The notes under the pieces are model-generated. The model was not told where the DNA came from, searched no databases, and was given only the letters and a program-made list of their open reading frames with translations. From contig NZ_CP056122.1 of NCBI RefSeq assembly GCF_018219455.1, positions 930,001 through 994,000 on the forward strand: a stretch of 64,000 nucleotides of DNA, read 5' to 3'. Below, one piece after another: positions 1-9,758 of the stretch. This DNA is from Moritella sp. 5 (GTDB lineage: Bacteria > Pseudomonadota > Gammaproteobacteria > Enterobacterales > Moritellaceae). The number at the start of each line of letters is the position of its first letter. The stretch's first letter is position 1. Made by a program: the position numbers and the translations under genes.

Positions 1-1
1 C

Positions 2-640
2 CAAGTTTATACACTCGATAAAACCAAAGGCGATGGCCGAATTCGTAAGCAACAACGCCAAGCGATTAGCTTGTTGAAGAAAGCGGGTTGGGCATTAAAA
101 GCGGGTAAAATGGTGGATACTAACGGTAAACAATTAAGTTTGGAGTTTTTGGTTTATAGCCCATCATTTGAACGTATTATTCAGCCATTTCGTAAAAATT
201 TACAACGTATCGGTGTCGCCTCTGAGATCCGTATTGTTGATGTGTCGCAGTATGTGAATCGGTTAAATAATTTTGATTTTGATATCTATACCTTGATACA
301 AGCACAAAGCCTCTCTCCAGGTAATGAACAGCTAAGTATGTGGGGCAGCGAGTTTGCCAATGTACCTGGTACGCTCAATCGTATTGGCTTACAAGATCCG
401 GTTGTCGATGCGTTGGTGGCTAAGGTGATTAATGCCGCAGACCGTGACAGTTTGATTACTGCGACGAAAGCGCTTGATCGGGTTTTATTGTGGAAAAATT
501 TGGTGATCCCGCAATGGCACATTAGCAGTTACCGCGTAGCATATTGGCAGCAAATACAGCGTCCGACACAGTTACCTAAGTATGGTTTAGCCATTGATAG
601 CTGGTGGCAAAAAGACAGCGCTAGCAGTAAAGGGTACTAG
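2..640 (+). CDS. yejA: YejA-like peptide/microcin C ABC transporter substrate-binding protein, C-terminal part
   Basis: This is the 3' end of a gene whose start lies outside the window; the frame is open from the first bases, so no start can be assigned. About 212 residues remain. They match the C-terminal lobe of family 5 periplasmic solute-binding proteins, including the LLKKAGW stretch and a Trp-rich tail. The protein should bind oligopeptides in the periplasm and hand them to the permease encoded just downstream (yejB starts 4 bp after this stop). Identification as YejA rather than another family member rests on the following yejB-yejE-yejF order, which is the standard order of that importer. 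In E. coli this system imports microcin C and peptides. Confidence 0.85.
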   Translation, partial: QVYTLDKTKGDGRIRKQQRQAISLLKKAGWALKAGKMVDTNGKQLSLEFLVYSPSFERIIQPFRKNLQRIGVASEIRIVDVSQYVNRLNNFDFDIYTLIQAQSLSPGNEQLSMWGSEFANVPGTLNRIGLQDPVVDALVAKVINAADRDSLITATKALDRVLLWKNLVIPQWHISSYRVAYWQQIQRPTQLPKYGLAIDSWWQKDSASSKGY

Positions 641-644
641 GTAA

Positions 645-1736
645 ATGTGGAGCTATATATTGCGTCGTTGTTTGTTAATGATCCCGACACTGTTGGGTAT
701 TATCACTCTTAATTTTATTATCATCCAAGCAGCGCCGGGTGGGCCTGTTGAGCAGTCGTTAGCTAAATTACAAGGAATAGAATCGTCAGCAACCAGTCGT
801 GTTGACGGTAATAGTCAGGGTGAAGTGAAAGTTAATTTAAATCATGACAGTGGTAACCAGTATCGTGGTGCACAAGGTATTGATCCTGAATATATAAAAG
901 AGTTAGAACGGTTATATGGATTTGATAAGCCTTTGTATGAACGCTATTGGTTGATGCTTAAAAGTTATTTACGATTTGATTTTGGCGATAGTTTTTTTCG
1001 CGATAGCTCTGTTATTGATCTGGTATTGGATAAGTTACCTGTATCTATTTCATTAGGCTTGTGGACCACGATCTTGGTGTATCTTATTTCGATACCTTTG
1101 GGGATAAAGAAAGCCATCTCACACGGTTCATCATTTGACGTGTGGAGTTCGAGTGCTGTGGTGATTGGTTTTGCGATACCTAATTTTTTGTTTGCGTTAT
1201 TACTCATTGTGGTATTTGCGGGCGGCAGCTATTTTGATTGGTTCCCCTTACGTGGGCTCACTTCTGCTAACTTCGATGAATTAACGACCTTCGAGCAAAT
1301 TAAAGATTATTTCTGGCATTTAACCTTACCTATTGTGGCCTCAGTGATCAGCAGTTTTGCTACTTTAACCTTGCTGACCAAAAATACATTTTTAGATGAA
1401 ATTAATAAGCAATATGTGGTCACGGCGAGAGCCAAAGGATTGACCGAAAATCAGGTGTTATACGGACATGTATTTCGTAATGCCATGCTGTTAGTGATCG
1501 CGGGATTACCGGCTGCGCTTATCAGTATTTTCTTTACGGGTTCTTTGATGATTGAAATTATTTTCTCGTTAGATGGGCTTGGGTTATTGGGTTTTGAGTC
1601 GGTGATTAATCGCGATTATCCGGTGGTGTTTGGTACCTTGTATATTTTTACGCTAATGGGACTGATTATTAAGTTAATCAGTGATGTTACTTATATGTTG
1701 ATTGACCCACGAATTAATTTTGAGGCGCAATCATAA
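645..1736 (+). CDS. yejB: YejB inner-membrane permease of the peptide/microcin C importer
   Basis: The 363-residue protein has nearly the length of E. coli YejB and the same start pattern: one N-terminal membrane helix, then a long periplasmic loop containing APGGPVEQ and a [10 protein letters not shown] motif. The binding-protein-dependent permease domain follows, with its EAA-type loop ([15 protein letters not shown]) for docking the ATPase. It ends in DPRINFE, as YejB does. It forms the heterodimeric membrane channel with YejE. The gene sits 4 bp behind yejA, and its stop overlaps the yejE start by one base (TAATG), which suggests one translationally coupled operon. Confidence 0.95.
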   Translation: MWSYILRRCLLMIPTLLGIITLNFIIIQAAPGGPVEQSLAKLQGIESSATSRVDGNSQGEVKVNLNHDSGNQYRGAQGIDPEYIKELERLYGFDKPLYERYWLMLKSYLRFDFGDSFFRDSSVIDLVLDKLPVSISLGLWTTILVYLISIPLGIKKAISHGSSFDVWSSSAVVIGFAIPNFLFALLLIVVFAGGSYFDWFPLRGLTSANFDELTTFEQIKDYFWHLTLPIVASVISSFATLTLLTKNTFLDEINKQYVVTARAKGLTENQVLYGHVFRNAMLLVIAGLPAALISIFFTGSLMIEIIFSLDGLGLLGFESVINRDYPVVFGTLYIFTLMGLIIKLISDVTYMLIDPRINFEAQS

Positions 1737-2785
1737 TGGGCTGGATCGCAACGTGGCATCGCATTAAACAAAATCCGATGAATCTAAATCGTTGGCAAAC
1801 CTTTAAACATAATAAACGCGGTTATTGGTCGCTATGGTTGTTCAGTGGGTTATTCTTATTGAGCTTATGTGCCGATATTATTGCGAATGATAAGCCGTTA
1901 TTAGTACGCTATAACGAAAGTTATTACTTACCTATTTTATATAATTATAGCGAGTTGGAATTTGGTGGTGAACTCGATATTCCCGCAGATTATCGTGATG
2001 AATATATTCAAGAGATAATTTTAGAACAAGGGGAAATGTGGTGGCCTTTGATCCGGTTTAGCTATGATACGTTTAATTACAATTTAACGGTACCCGCACC
2101 ATCTGCGCCGGATAGTCAAAATTTATTAGGCACCGATGATCAAAGTCGCGATGTATTAGCGCGCCTTATTTATGGCTTCCGTATATCAGTGTTGTTTGCG
2201 ATTACTCTGACCATATTTAGCACTATTATAGGTGTAGCCGTGGGCGCGACACAAGGGTACTTTGGTGGTCGTATCGATCTTTATGGCCAGCGTTTTATCG
2301 AGATCTGGTCAGGCTTGCCTATGCTGTTCTTGTTAATTATTTTAGCCAGTTTAGTGCAACCTAATTTTTGGTGGTTGTTGGGTATTATGCTGTTATTTAG
2401 CTGGATGGCATTGGTGGATGTGGTTCGTGCCGAATTTTTACGTGGTCGTCATCTCGAATATGTTATTGCAGCTAAAGCGCTGGGGCAATCTCATCGTGCG
2501 ATTATGTTTAAACATATTCTGCCTAATGCCATGGTGGCCACGATGACTTTTATGCCGTTTATCTTCACAGGTGCATTAACCACATTAACCTCGTTAGATT
2601 TTCTTGGTTTTGGTTTAGAAGTAGGATCTCCTTCGTTAGGTGAGTTAATTAAGCAAGGTAAAAATAATTTACAAGCGCCTTGGTTGGGGATCACTGCATT
2701 TGTGTCTATGTCGGTAATTTTGGTGTTATTAGTCTTTATTGGAGAGGCGGCGCGTGATGCGTTTGATCCTCGTAAGGGGGCGTGA
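1736..2785 (+). CDS. yejE: YejE inner-membrane permease of the peptide/microcin C importer
   Basis: The 349-residue protein has a first membrane helix near residues 30-50, a periplasmic section of about 80 residues that ends in the LLGTDDQSRDVLARL motif typical of OppC/DppC-type permeases, and then a five-helix permease domain. The ATPase-docking loop reads AAKALGQSHRAIMFKHILPN. It is the partner of YejB in the membrane channel. It overlaps yejB by one base and yejF by one base (TGATG), so the three genes are almost certainly cotranscribed and translationally coupled. Confidence 0.95.
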   Translation: MGWIATWHRIKQNPMNLNRWQTFKHNKRGYWSLWLFSGLFLLSLCADIIANDKPLLVRYNESYYLPILYNYSELEFGGELDIPADYRDEYIQEIILEQGEMWWPLIRFSYDTFNYNLTVPAPSAPDSQNLLGTDDQSRDVLARLIYGFRISVLFAITLTIFSTIIGVAVGATQGYFGGRIDLYGQRFIEIWSGLPMLFLLIILASLVQPNFWWLLGIMLLFSWMALVDVVRAEFLRGRHLEYVIAAKALGQSHRAIMFKHILPNAMVATMTFMPFIFTGALTTLTSLDFLGFGLEVGSPSLGELIKQGKNNLQAPWLGITAFVSMSVILVLLVFIGEAARDAFDPRKGA

Positions 2786-4383
2786 TGAATAACGCTAAAG
2801 CGAAACCGCTGGTACTTGAAGTCAACGATTTATCGATTAGTTTTGGTCAACAACAAGTCGTTGAGCACGTCTCGTTTGATATTGAGAAAGGTAAAACATT
2901 TGCGCTGGTGGGTGAAAGTGGTTCAGGTAAATCTGTGACTGCATTATCTATTCTGCAGTTATTACCGTTTCCTGCGGTGAGCTATCCCGCGGGCAGTATT
3001 AAGTTGATGGGTAAAGAAGTCATAGGTAAAGACCGGGCTGTGATGCAATCGCTACGTGGTAATATGGCCAGTATGATCTTCCAAGAACCTATGACCTCGC
3101 TTAATCCTTTGCATACCATTGAAAAACAGATATCAGAAATACTCTTCTTACATCAAGGACTCAATAAAAAAGCAGCCCAGTTACGTTGTCTTGAATTACT
3201 CGATTTAGTCGCGATACCTGAACCCAAAAAACGATTAGACGCTTATCCGCATGAATTATCGGGCGGTCAGCGTCAACGTGTGATGATTGCCATGGCGTTA
3301 GCGAATGAACCAGATCTATTGATTGCAGATGAGCCGACAACCGCGCTTGATGTTACTGTGCAATTACAAATTTTGGAATTGTTAAAATCATTACAAGCTA
3401 AATTGGGAATGGCGATATTAATGATCACCCATGATCTTAATATTGTCCAACATTTGGCCGATGATGTGGCAGTGATGAGGAAGGGGAAAATTGTAGAAAT
3501 TGGTGCTGTAGAGCGTATTTTTTCAGACCCTCGGCACACTTATACCAAAACCTTGCTGGATGCAGAACCACAGCGAAACATACCCGCGTTGGCATCGACA
3601 AAACCATTATTACAGATCAAAGATTTCAAAGTTTGGTTTCCACTAAAAAAAGGGCTTTGGCAGCGTACTTACGATCATGTTAAAGCGGTTGACGGTGTCT
3701 CGTTGCAATTAAATGAAGGTGAAACACTTGGTATTGTTGGGGAAAGTGGTTCTGGTAAAAGCACCTTGGTACGCGGCTTATTGAGGCTGATTGAGAGTGA
3801 AGGGGATATTTATTTTAATGGTACTAATCTGCAAAGACTAAACCTGACGGCCATGCGTGATTATCGTCAGTCGTTACAAATCGTCTTTCAAGATCCGTTT
3901 GGTAGCTTAAGCCCGCGTATGTCGGTTCGCCAGATTATTAGCGAGGGTTTAGAGGTGCAGGGTAAGCACAGCGATGCTGAAATCGAAATAGCGGTTAAGC
4001 AAGCTTTAATTGATGTTGCGCTACCTGCGGATGCCTTAGCGCGTTATCCGCATCAATTTTCGGGTGGGCAACGTCAACGCATTGCAATAGCACGTGCCTT
4101 AGTACTAAAGCCAAAAATATTAATTCTAGATGAACCTACATCCGCATTAGATCGGACGGTGCAAAAACAGATCTTAGATTTATTGTGTCAATTACAGCGG
4201 CAGCATCAATTAAGTTATATATTTATCACCCATGACTTAAGTGTTGTACGGGCTGTGAGTCATCGTATAGTAGTATTGCAAGCTGGTAAAGTTGTGGAGG
4301 AAGGTGAAACAGAAGCTGTGTTCAATGAGCCGAAACAAGCTTATACGCAAGCATTATTGTCGGCTGCGATGTGTTTTAATTAA
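2785..4383 (+). CDS. yejF: YejF dual ATP-binding protein of the peptide/microcin C importer
   Basis: This is a tandem ABC ATPase of 532 residues. Cassette 1 has Walker A GESGSGKS at residues 43-50, the signature ELSGGQRQRV and Walker B LLIADEPT. Cassette 2 has GESGSGKST, FSGGQRQRIA and ILILDEPTSALD. Having both NTPase domains in one chain is the YejF arrangement, unlike the split OppD/OppF pair. I chose the ATG at 2785 because it overlaps the yejE stop and follows the purine run AAGGGGG; a GTG one codon earlier is possible. It powers peptide import through YejBE and is the last gene of the operon. Confidence 0.94.
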   Translation: MNNAKAKPLVLEVNDLSISFGQQQVVEHVSFDIEKGKTFALVGESGSGKSVTALSILQLLPFPAVSYPAGSIKLMGKEVIGKDRAVMQSLRGNMASMIFQEPMTSLNPLHTIEKQISEILFLHQGLNKKAAQLRCLELLDLVAIPEPKKRLDAYPHELSGGQRQRVMIAMALANEPDLLIADEPTTALDVTVQLQILELLKSLQAKLGMAILMITHDLNIVQHLADDVAVMRKGKIVEIGAVERIFSDPRHTYTKTLLDAEPQRNIPALASTKPLLQIKDFKVWFPLKKGLWQRTYDHVKAVDGVSLQLNEGETLGIVGESGSGKSTLVRGLLRLIESEGDIYFNGTNLQRLNLTAMRDYRQSLQIVFQDPFGSLSPRMSVRQIISEGLEVQGKHSDAEIEIAVKQALIDVALPADALARYPHQFSGGQRQRIAIARALVLKPKILILDEPTSALDRTVQKQILDLLCQLQRQHQLSYIFITHDLSVVRAVSHRIVVLQAGKVVEEGETEAVFNEPKQAYTQALLSAAMCFN

Positions 4384-4418
4384 ACTGCCTTAAATGCAAT
4401 ACTTTAGTGATAGTCTTA

Positions 4419-4440
4419 TAGCATGAAGCATGCTAGCTTC
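4419..4440 (+). other. overlapping hairpins after yejF
   Basis: Two overlapping inverted repeats lie 35 bp after the yejF stop: TAGCATG/CATGCTA (4419-4435) and GAAGC/GCTTC (4425-4440). They cannot form together. There is no run of T behind them, so they do not make a normal intrinsic terminator. Confidence 0.25.
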
Positions 4441-4483
4441 TTAAATGCTTAACACTCGACGTTATTTAACTAAAGGATTATAG

Positions 4484-5929
4484 ATGTCATCATTTTCAAG
4501 CCACTTTTACCAGTTTCTGCTGCGCGAACAACAAACTGACGATGATAAAATTAAAAGCATGGGGGTGATCACCTTTGCATTAGTCGGGATCATTGTTGGT
4601 GGCTATAGCGCGATAAAATGGAATAATTTAGAGGTAGCAGCGCTCGTGACGACGTCGGTTATTATGCTGATCGGCTTCTTAGGTAGTATTAGCTTAATTA
4701 AACTGGCGGTTAATCCTATTGTTGCGGGTAACGTCATGCTGTTTGGTGGCATGATTCATTTATCCAACCTGATGTTTCAAACTGGCGGGGCTGCTTCTCA
4801 TTCAATTATGTGGGTTGCTGCTATAACGATTTTTGCTTATTTATTAATTAATGCTAAATCAGGTTTTTTCTGGTCGGTGATCATGGTCTCCGTTTATGTG
4901 GTGATGGTGGTGATGGATTATACGGGTTATGAACTACCACAATTGGTTTTATCGGCCAAAGATGCCAAGGTTGAGCATTATTCTGCTTTGCTTTTACCAC
5001 CTTTGGCTATTTGGTTTGCTAATCATTACAACAATAAGTTACGTGACAAAGCCATTAGTAGTAATGACGCGGCGCTTAAAGCGGCTGAGTCAGCCTCTCA
5101 TGCTGCGGAGCAAAGTCGTGAAGAACTACAGCAATTATTTGATCAAGTGAGTGAGACTGTTACTCAATTGGTGCAGACATCAAATGACTTAACCAGCCAT
5201 TTAACAGAGATGTCTAAATACGCAAAAGACATTGATGATGGTGTTGGAGAGCAGGTATCAGCAACTGGGCATATTAATGAATTACTGCAACATACAGCAT
5301 TACTCGTTGGTGATGCCAGTGACATAATTCAAACAGTAAGTAATGATTCGCAACGTGTTGAAGGTCAAGCTGATAATAGTTCGGTGGCGATGACTGCTAC
5401 GATTACTTCTATGTCTGATATTAAAGAGAGTAATGACGCGATTGAAAAGGCAATCATGGTGATCACCGACATTGCAAATCAAACTAATCTACTTGCGCTC
5501 AATGCCGCGATTGAAGCCGCGAGAGCGGGCGAACTCGGCCGTGGATTTGCGGTTGTGGCAGATGAAGTGCGTAATCTATCAAAACGTAGTACGGAATCAG
5601 CCAATGAAATTAAGCTACTAATTGAAAAAAGTTCATCCGATGTAAACAATGGTTATGAAGCCGTTGAAACGAATGCTGAAACATTCGCTGAAATTATTGA
5701 TGCGGTAACGAATATGAGTGGTCAAATTGCATGTGTGACAAGCAATGCTGTGAATACTAATGAAAATATTACGGGTGTATTGTCTGCAAGTGAAAAAGTA
5801 ACCTTGGTCACTAAGACGAATGAGTTGAGCGTAAAAGCGATGAATAAGAGTATTGGTGAGTTGCTGCAAGTCAGTGATGAATTAAGCGGCATGTCTATAC
5901 GGCTTGTTGCTATGGTAAATAGCCATTAG
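4484..5929 (+). CDS. methyl-accepting chemotaxis protein with multi-helix membrane sensor
   Basis: The 481-residue chemoreceptor lacks the usual large periplasmic ligand-binding domain. Residues from about 25 to 185 are a series of roughly six hydrophobic helices. A short linker and a long helical signalling domain follow. The receptor tip is clearly seen as [17 protein letters not shown] with [15 protein letters not shown] directly after, the contact site for CheA and CheW. The stimulus is unknown; an integral-membrane sensor suggests a membrane-linked or hydrophobic signal, or energy state. It is a single gene with its own leader after yejF and an intrinsic terminator behind it. Confidence 0.9.
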   Translation: MSSFSSHFYQFLLREQQTDDDKIKSMGVITFALVGIIVGGYSAIKWNNLEVAALVTTSVIMLIGFLGSISLIKLAVNPIVAGNVMLFGGMIHLSNLMFQTGGAASHSIMWVAAITIFAYLLINAKSGFFWSVIMVSVYVVMVVMDYTGYELPQLVLSAKDAKVEHYSALLLPPLAIWFANHYNNKLRDKAISSNDAALKAAESASHAAEQSREELQQLFDQVSETVTQLVQTSNDLTSHLTEMSKYAKDIDDGVGEQVSATGHINELLQHTALLVGDASDIIQTVSNDSQRVEGQADNSSVAMTATITSMSDIKESNDAIEKAIMVITDIANQTNLLALNAAIEAARAGELGRGFAVVADEVRNLSKRSTESANEIKLLIEKSSSDVNNGYEAVETNAETFAEIIDAVTNMSGQIACVTSNAVNTNENITGVLSASEKVTLVTKTNELSVKAMNKSIGELLQVSDELSGMSIRLVAMVNSH

Positions 5930-5960
5930 CGATATTCGTTATTGATATTATTCTACAAAT

Positions 5961-5996
5961 ACAAAAAAGCTCACTGCTAGTAGTGAGCTTTTTTGT
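5961..5996 (+). terminator. bidirectional intrinsic terminator
   Basis: A stem AGCTCACT/AGTGAGCT is flanked by A-runs on the left and T-runs on the right. It can end the chemoreceptor transcript and also leftward transcription coming from the Wzz-like gene. Confidence 0.85.
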
Positions 5997-6324
5997 AATT
6001 CTGAATGCTGTTTTTCTAAAGCGCTAACCCTAAGTTAGAGTGAGATAACCAAGCACGCCGGCATTGAAAAGCCAAATACGATGTATCACACCTGCTTGAC
6101 CAATAAAGTGGTCGGCTGTTTCGATTTTCTAATTTTAATATAGCGTATTAATCTTAATATGCAACTATTGATAATGTATTTTAAGGCGTTTATTTTTAGT
6201 GAATGTTAATATAGTGACCTTGATCGTTAAGATTTAATGAGTCTACCCCTAAATATATGGCGATACCACACATTGTTATATCTGAAGACCCGTTAGGAAA
6301 AGGTAAAACGATTTTACAGATCAC
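5997..6324. other. intergenic stretch with possible structured element
   Basis: No credible gene is visible. Positions 6050-6098 can fold as a closed domain: CAAGCA pairs with TGCTTG and encloses a GGC/GCC hairpin. It is followed directly by a GACCA/TGGTC hairpin (6098-6113). The remainder to 6324 is AT-rich with no recognised signal. It lies 3' of the leftward Wzz-like gene and 3' of the chemoreceptor gene, so it may only be a long 3' region. Confidence 0.25.
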
Positions 6325-7764
6325 TTATCGACCTGATGATGAAATTAAAGGGAGACGTGTAATGATTTTTAAACCCGTTACGTGAGCAATTCGACTTTCA
6401 TGCCATAAGGTATCTTGCGTTATCGACAGGGTTAAGCTAATCGTCATCCCCTGTATTATTCCGAGTAATAATCCCAACAAAATATAAGTTGGCAGGGATA
6501 AATTTATCGTTTGTTCGGGAATGAAAGGCGGTGTAATTATTTTAACTGTATTTGTCGACTCAAACTCACTGAGATCATAACTAATTGATACCATTTCATA
6601 GCGCGTGAGTAGATTCTGATAAAACGTGTTTGCTGTCGTGAAATTACGTTGTAATTCTAGTAACTCTTGTTCAATAATTGAATACTTATTTTGATTTTTT
6701 TGGAAATATGCATGTTGTTTTTCTAATGTTTTCAATTCTAATTTTACTTTCATGATGGAGTTTCTATAGTGCTCATAATCATCGAGTTCATTCAGTAATA
6801 ACGGTGTTATTTGGGTTGTTAAAGCTTGGTGTGTAAGTCGCGTAATACGGTTTAACAGTAAATCTAGCGCTTGCTGGTTTTGTATTTTAGATTGGAGTTC
6901 TTGTCTTTGCTCTTTTAGACGAGATATCTGTCGGTTTGTTGACTTAACTTGCGAGTGTTGTTTTGTGTAATGTGCTAATTGTTGGATTTTTAATGTTTCG
7001 AGATGCCTCATTTTATTATCAATAAATTGAGCGGCGGGATTAGTTAGGATTAGTTTCTTTGTTAATAGCGTTAACTTAGATTGTAGTAAGGCTAATGTTT
7101 GCTCTTTATCTTTCATCGTACTTGTGATGTAAATCTGTTCCGACTCTCTGGCAGCATATAACTCAGGAATGATGTCGGCATGTTTAAATTTATAGTCAAA
7201 CAGGGATTTTTCAGCTCGTAATAATATTTCATGTTGTTGCTTTAGTTGCTCAGCAAGAAAAATTTTACTGTTTAATGCGACATCTTGGTTGGGCTTAGTT
7301 AATCGTAAAATAAATTGATTACTGACCACGTCGAGTATCACGCTTAATTGTTGTGGATCCGGCCATACCATTTCAATAGTGACTAAGTCTGTCCCCGTGA
7401 GAAATAGCGTTAATGACGCTTTTATTTGCTCAACGATTATTTGCTGCTGTTCTGTTGAATCAGTTGAATTAATTAACCCTACTTGTCTTGCTACCTCTAA
7501 TAATACTGACTTACGTTTAGCGAGAATATTAATGGTTTTAAATCGAGACTGAATATTAAGGGGCAGTGATAATTCGGCTAAGAACGGATTTAGCAGGTTG
7601 CGTTCTTGCAGTAAAATGGTGGTATGAGAGTGATAGCTGTCTGGAATACTACGGCCAACTTGATAGCCAATTAGGGGCATAGTTAATATTGGGATCAGCA
7701 AGTAAATACGTTTACGCCAGAAAATATCATAAAATCGATATAACCATGCCCACGCACTCATCTG
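6325..7764 (-). CDS. Wzz/GumC-type polysaccharide chain-length determinant protein
   Basis: The predicted architecture is that of polysaccharide co-polymerases: an N-terminal membrane helix (YLLIPILTMPLIGYQV), a long periplasmic coiled coil rich in Gln, Lys and Leu, and a C-terminal helix (TYILLGLLLGIIQGMTI) with a short cytoplasmic tail. Such proteins set the chain length of O-antigen, capsule or exopolysaccharide made by Wzy-type polymerases. There is no tyrosine kinase domain and no polysaccharide gene next to it, so its partner is unknown. I used the internal ATG at 7764 (479 residues). A frame-extending ATG at 7830 lies only 7 bases from a perfect hairpin and lacks a ribosome-binding site, but the ATG at 7764 has only a weak one, so the start is uncertain. 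Confidence 0.75.
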   Translation of the reverse strand, partial: QMSAWAWLYRFYDIFWRKRIYLLIPILTMPLIGYQVGRSIPDSYHSHTTILLQERNLLNPFLAELSLPLNIQSRFKTINILAKRKSVLLEVARQVGLINSTDSTEQQQIIVEQIKASLTLFLTGTDLVTIEMVWPDPQQLSVILDVVSNQFILRLTKPNQDVALNSKIFLAEQLKQQHEILLRAEKSLFDYKFKHADIIPELYAARESEQIYITSTMKDKEQTLALLQSKLTLLTKKLILTNPAAQFIDNKMRHLETLKIQQLAHYTKQHSQVKSTNRQISRLKEQRQELQSKIQNQQALDLLLNRITRLTHQALTTQITPLLLNELDDYEHYRNSIMKVKLELKTLEKQHAYFQKNQNKYSIIEQELLELQRNFTTANTFYQNLLTRYEMVSISYDLSEFESTNTVKIITPPFIPEQTINLSLPTYILLGLLLGIIQGMTISLTLSITQDTLWHESRIAHVTGLKIITRLPLISSSGR

Positions 7765-7837
7765 TTGCTTGCCATTAGTTGATATGGTGCAATTAATAAT
7801 GTTGTAAACAGTGCCATAAGTGATTGCCATCGATAAG

Positions 7838-7885
7838 AACTAAAATAGTAACAATACTAAAGTTGGTATTGTTACTATTTTAGTT
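7838..7885 (-). terminator. perfect 20-bp inverted repeat between btuF and the Wzz-like gene
   Basis: Arms 7838-7857 and 7866-7885 are exactly complementary over 20 bp with an 8-base loop. The hairpin begins about 40 bp after the btuF stop and ends in T-rich sequence, so it probably terminates btuF. It also lies directly ahead of the Wzz-like gene and could limit read-through into it. Confidence 0.6.
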
Positions 7886-7924
7886 AGCTGTTTGAATTAT
7901 GGCAATATTCATGCTTATTTTGGA

Positions 7925-8776
7925 TTATTTTTGCGCTTGAAGCGCTATATCACAGAGTGTTTTTATTCCTGTCAGTACACGGGGAGAAAAACGGTGAGAT
8001 ACATCAGGATTAATTCTAAATATATTACCATTTTTAACCGCAGGGATACTTTTCCAAGTTTGCCACTGTTGTAATTCACTATTGTTGACGGTACCAGCAA
8101 TGATCACCGCGGGTTGTTTCACGAGCACTTGCTCAATGTTGATCACTGGATAGGGAACAGGACTGTCACTGAATACATTATTAAACCCACACAGGGCGAA
8201 TTGTTCTTGTAACCAAGGATCACTGGCTACTGTCATTAATGGCGTTGCCCACACTTGATAAAACAGATCTTGTTTGGGATTATTCTTATAATCTTCACGT
8301 AGTTGATCTAAGGCTTTAAGGTATCTATTACTGACTGGGTTAGCAATCGCTTGTGTACCAAAGACTTCACCAAGCTTTTGTATTTGTGTGGCAACATCGG
8401 CTAATCCCCCCGTTTTTGATGCATAGACGGGGATCCCAAATTTTTTGAGTTGGTTGATATCGGCTGCTGAATTGCCTTGTTGCCAGTAAATAATCATATC
8501 GGGCTCAAGCGCGAGTATCGTTTCGATATTTATTTGTTGCGAGCTAGCGACAATGGGCAATGCTTTGGCCTCTTCAGGATAATCAGAGTAAGCACTGACA
8601 CCGATCAGTCTATCACCAGCACCGGCGGCAAAAACCAGCTCTGTAGTATGTGGTGAGAGCGATACGATACGCTGTGGGTACTTTTCTTGCTCTGGTAAAG
8701 GTAATGCTTGAACCGGCAATGATAATACGACAAGTGGGATGATAACTAGCGTAATGAACCGTGCGTAAAAAGACAT
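7925..8776 (-). CDS. btuF: BtuF vitamin B12 ABC transporter periplasmic binding protein
   Basis: The 283-residue protein has a signal peptide ending near VQA at residue 24. The helical-backbone metal-receptor fold typical of BtuF/FhuD follows: RIVSLSPHTTELVFAAGAGD, then GVSAYSDYPEEA, both close to E. coli BtuF. The C-terminal part has the CGFNNVFSDSPVPYPVINIEQVL region also seen in BtuF. It captures cobalamin in the periplasm for BtuCD, which is not encoded in this window. The neighbours upstream on the same strand (cbiB-like, mtnN) are commonly linked in vibrios and relatives, which supports the call. I saw no B12 riboswitch in the 42 bp ahead of it. Confidence 0.9.
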   Translation of the reverse strand: MSFYARFITLVIIPLVVLSLPVQALPLPEQEKYPQRIVSLSPHTTELVFAAGAGDRLIGVSAYSDYPEEAKALPIVASSQQINIETILALEPDMIIYWQQGNSAADINQLKKFGIPVYASKTGGLADVATQIQKLGEVFGTQAIANPVSNRYLKALDQLREDYKNNPKQDLFYQVWATPLMTVASDPWLQEQFALCGFNNVFSDSPVPYPVINIEQVLVKQPAVIIAGTVNNSELQQWQTWKSIPAVKNGNIFRINPDVSHRFSPRVLTGIKTLCDIALQAQK

Positions 8777-8818
8777 AAATTCTCATGATGTTAGAAAGTA
8801 AAATTGATTATCGTTAGA

Positions 8819-9757
8819 CTATCTAATTGAAATAAGCAGATAGATCGCGCTGATAAAAATTAACCAGACGAGTAATGCCCACGTCAGTTTTTGTTGTGCT
8901 CGGTTGATATCATCGCGCTGTGCGGGTTCGGTATGACCAAGCTGACTAAATCGGTTCATTGTGCCTTGGTATTTTCGTGGTCCGCCTAGTTGAATCGCGA
9001 GACTATAGGCAAAACTTGATAATAAAAAGCCGCTGCTAAAGTGATGCCATTTCTTTGCCTGTTTGTTTAAATTTTCTAACGGACTTGTCGCGCGTTGTAA
9101 GCTGCGTAATGTGCATCCGAGAATGATATGATTCGGTGCTGAAAGTAAGTGCAGTAAGAATGCTGCAGGGCGGCCAAAATGACGATTAACGGTTAATTTA
9201 CTATTCCAGTTATGTGCCATTAGTTGAATTACACGATAAATAATCGCGGCCCAGATACCAACGCTGATATACCAAAATATAACGGCAAACCACTGATAGC
9301 TATTACGTAGACACAGGTTTTCAATACTGGCTTTATGCAAACCGAGTAAGGATAACTGGTCTAAATCGCGTAATGTCCGAGGTTGTATTTGGCTTATGAT
9401 GGTTTGTTTTTCGAGGTTACCTAAATCAATTTCAGGTAAATTTATTTTTTCCCATTTCAATAAACACAGTAATAGTACGAACTCAAATAAGATGGGTTCA
9501 ATTACAATAAATTGAATGACGGCAGCGATAATTAAGATAAACCCAAGCATGGTGATGAGCGCAAGGTTACCTGCAATATATTGTTGCTGGTGGCTGCGTT
9601 GTGCATTATTTACTTTATCCGCAATGGCGCTAAATAATTGGTTTAAAAGTTGCGTAGGGTGAAAGTGAGGTGGGCAGAGTGGTAAGCGTGCGATGACGAC
9701 TGCAGTCAGCAATATAAACACTGACTGCATACTGGTCCAATCCATGACCAAGTTCAT
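8819..9757 (-). CDS. CobD/CbiB-family membrane protein (cobalamin biosynthesis/salvage)
   Basis: The 312-residue protein has about four to five hydrophobic segments and the pattern of CbiB/CobD adenosylcobinamide-phosphate synthase relatives, including HFGRPAAFLLHLLSAPNH and a GG(P)RKY(Q)G-like motif near the C-terminus. True CbiB attaches the aminopropanol arm to cobyric acid. In vibrio-like bacteria this shorter, divergent form lies between mtnN and btuF and is annotated as CobD/CbiB family; whether it is catalytic here is unknown. It begins one base after the mtnN stop and ends 42 bp before btuF, consistent with an mtnN-cbiB-btuF operon. Confidence 0.75.
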   Translation of the reverse strand: MNLVMDWTSMQSVFILLTAVVIARLPLCPPHFHPTQLLNQLFSAIADKVNNAQRSHQQQYIAGNLALITMLGFILIIAAVIQFIVIEPILFEFVLLLCLLKWEKINLPEIDLGNLEKQTIISQIQPRTLRDLDQLSLLGLHKASIENLCLRNSYQWFAVIFWYISVGIWAAIIYRVIQLMAHNWNSKLTVNRHFGRPAAFLLHLLSAPNHIILGCTLRSLQRATSPLENLNKQAKKWHHFSSGFLLSSFAYSLAIQLGGPRKYQGTMNRFSQLGHTEPAQRDDINRAQQKLTWALLVWLIFISAIYLLISIR

Positions 9758-9758
9758 G

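Noticed and set aside
7765-7830. N-terminal extension of the Wzz-like protein
   Set aside because: The 22 extra codons lack a ribosome site and abut the hairpin; kept only as an alternative start.
8777-8818. Cobalamin riboswitch before btuF
   Set aside because: Only 42 bp lie between the cbiB-like stop and btuF and no B12 box is present.
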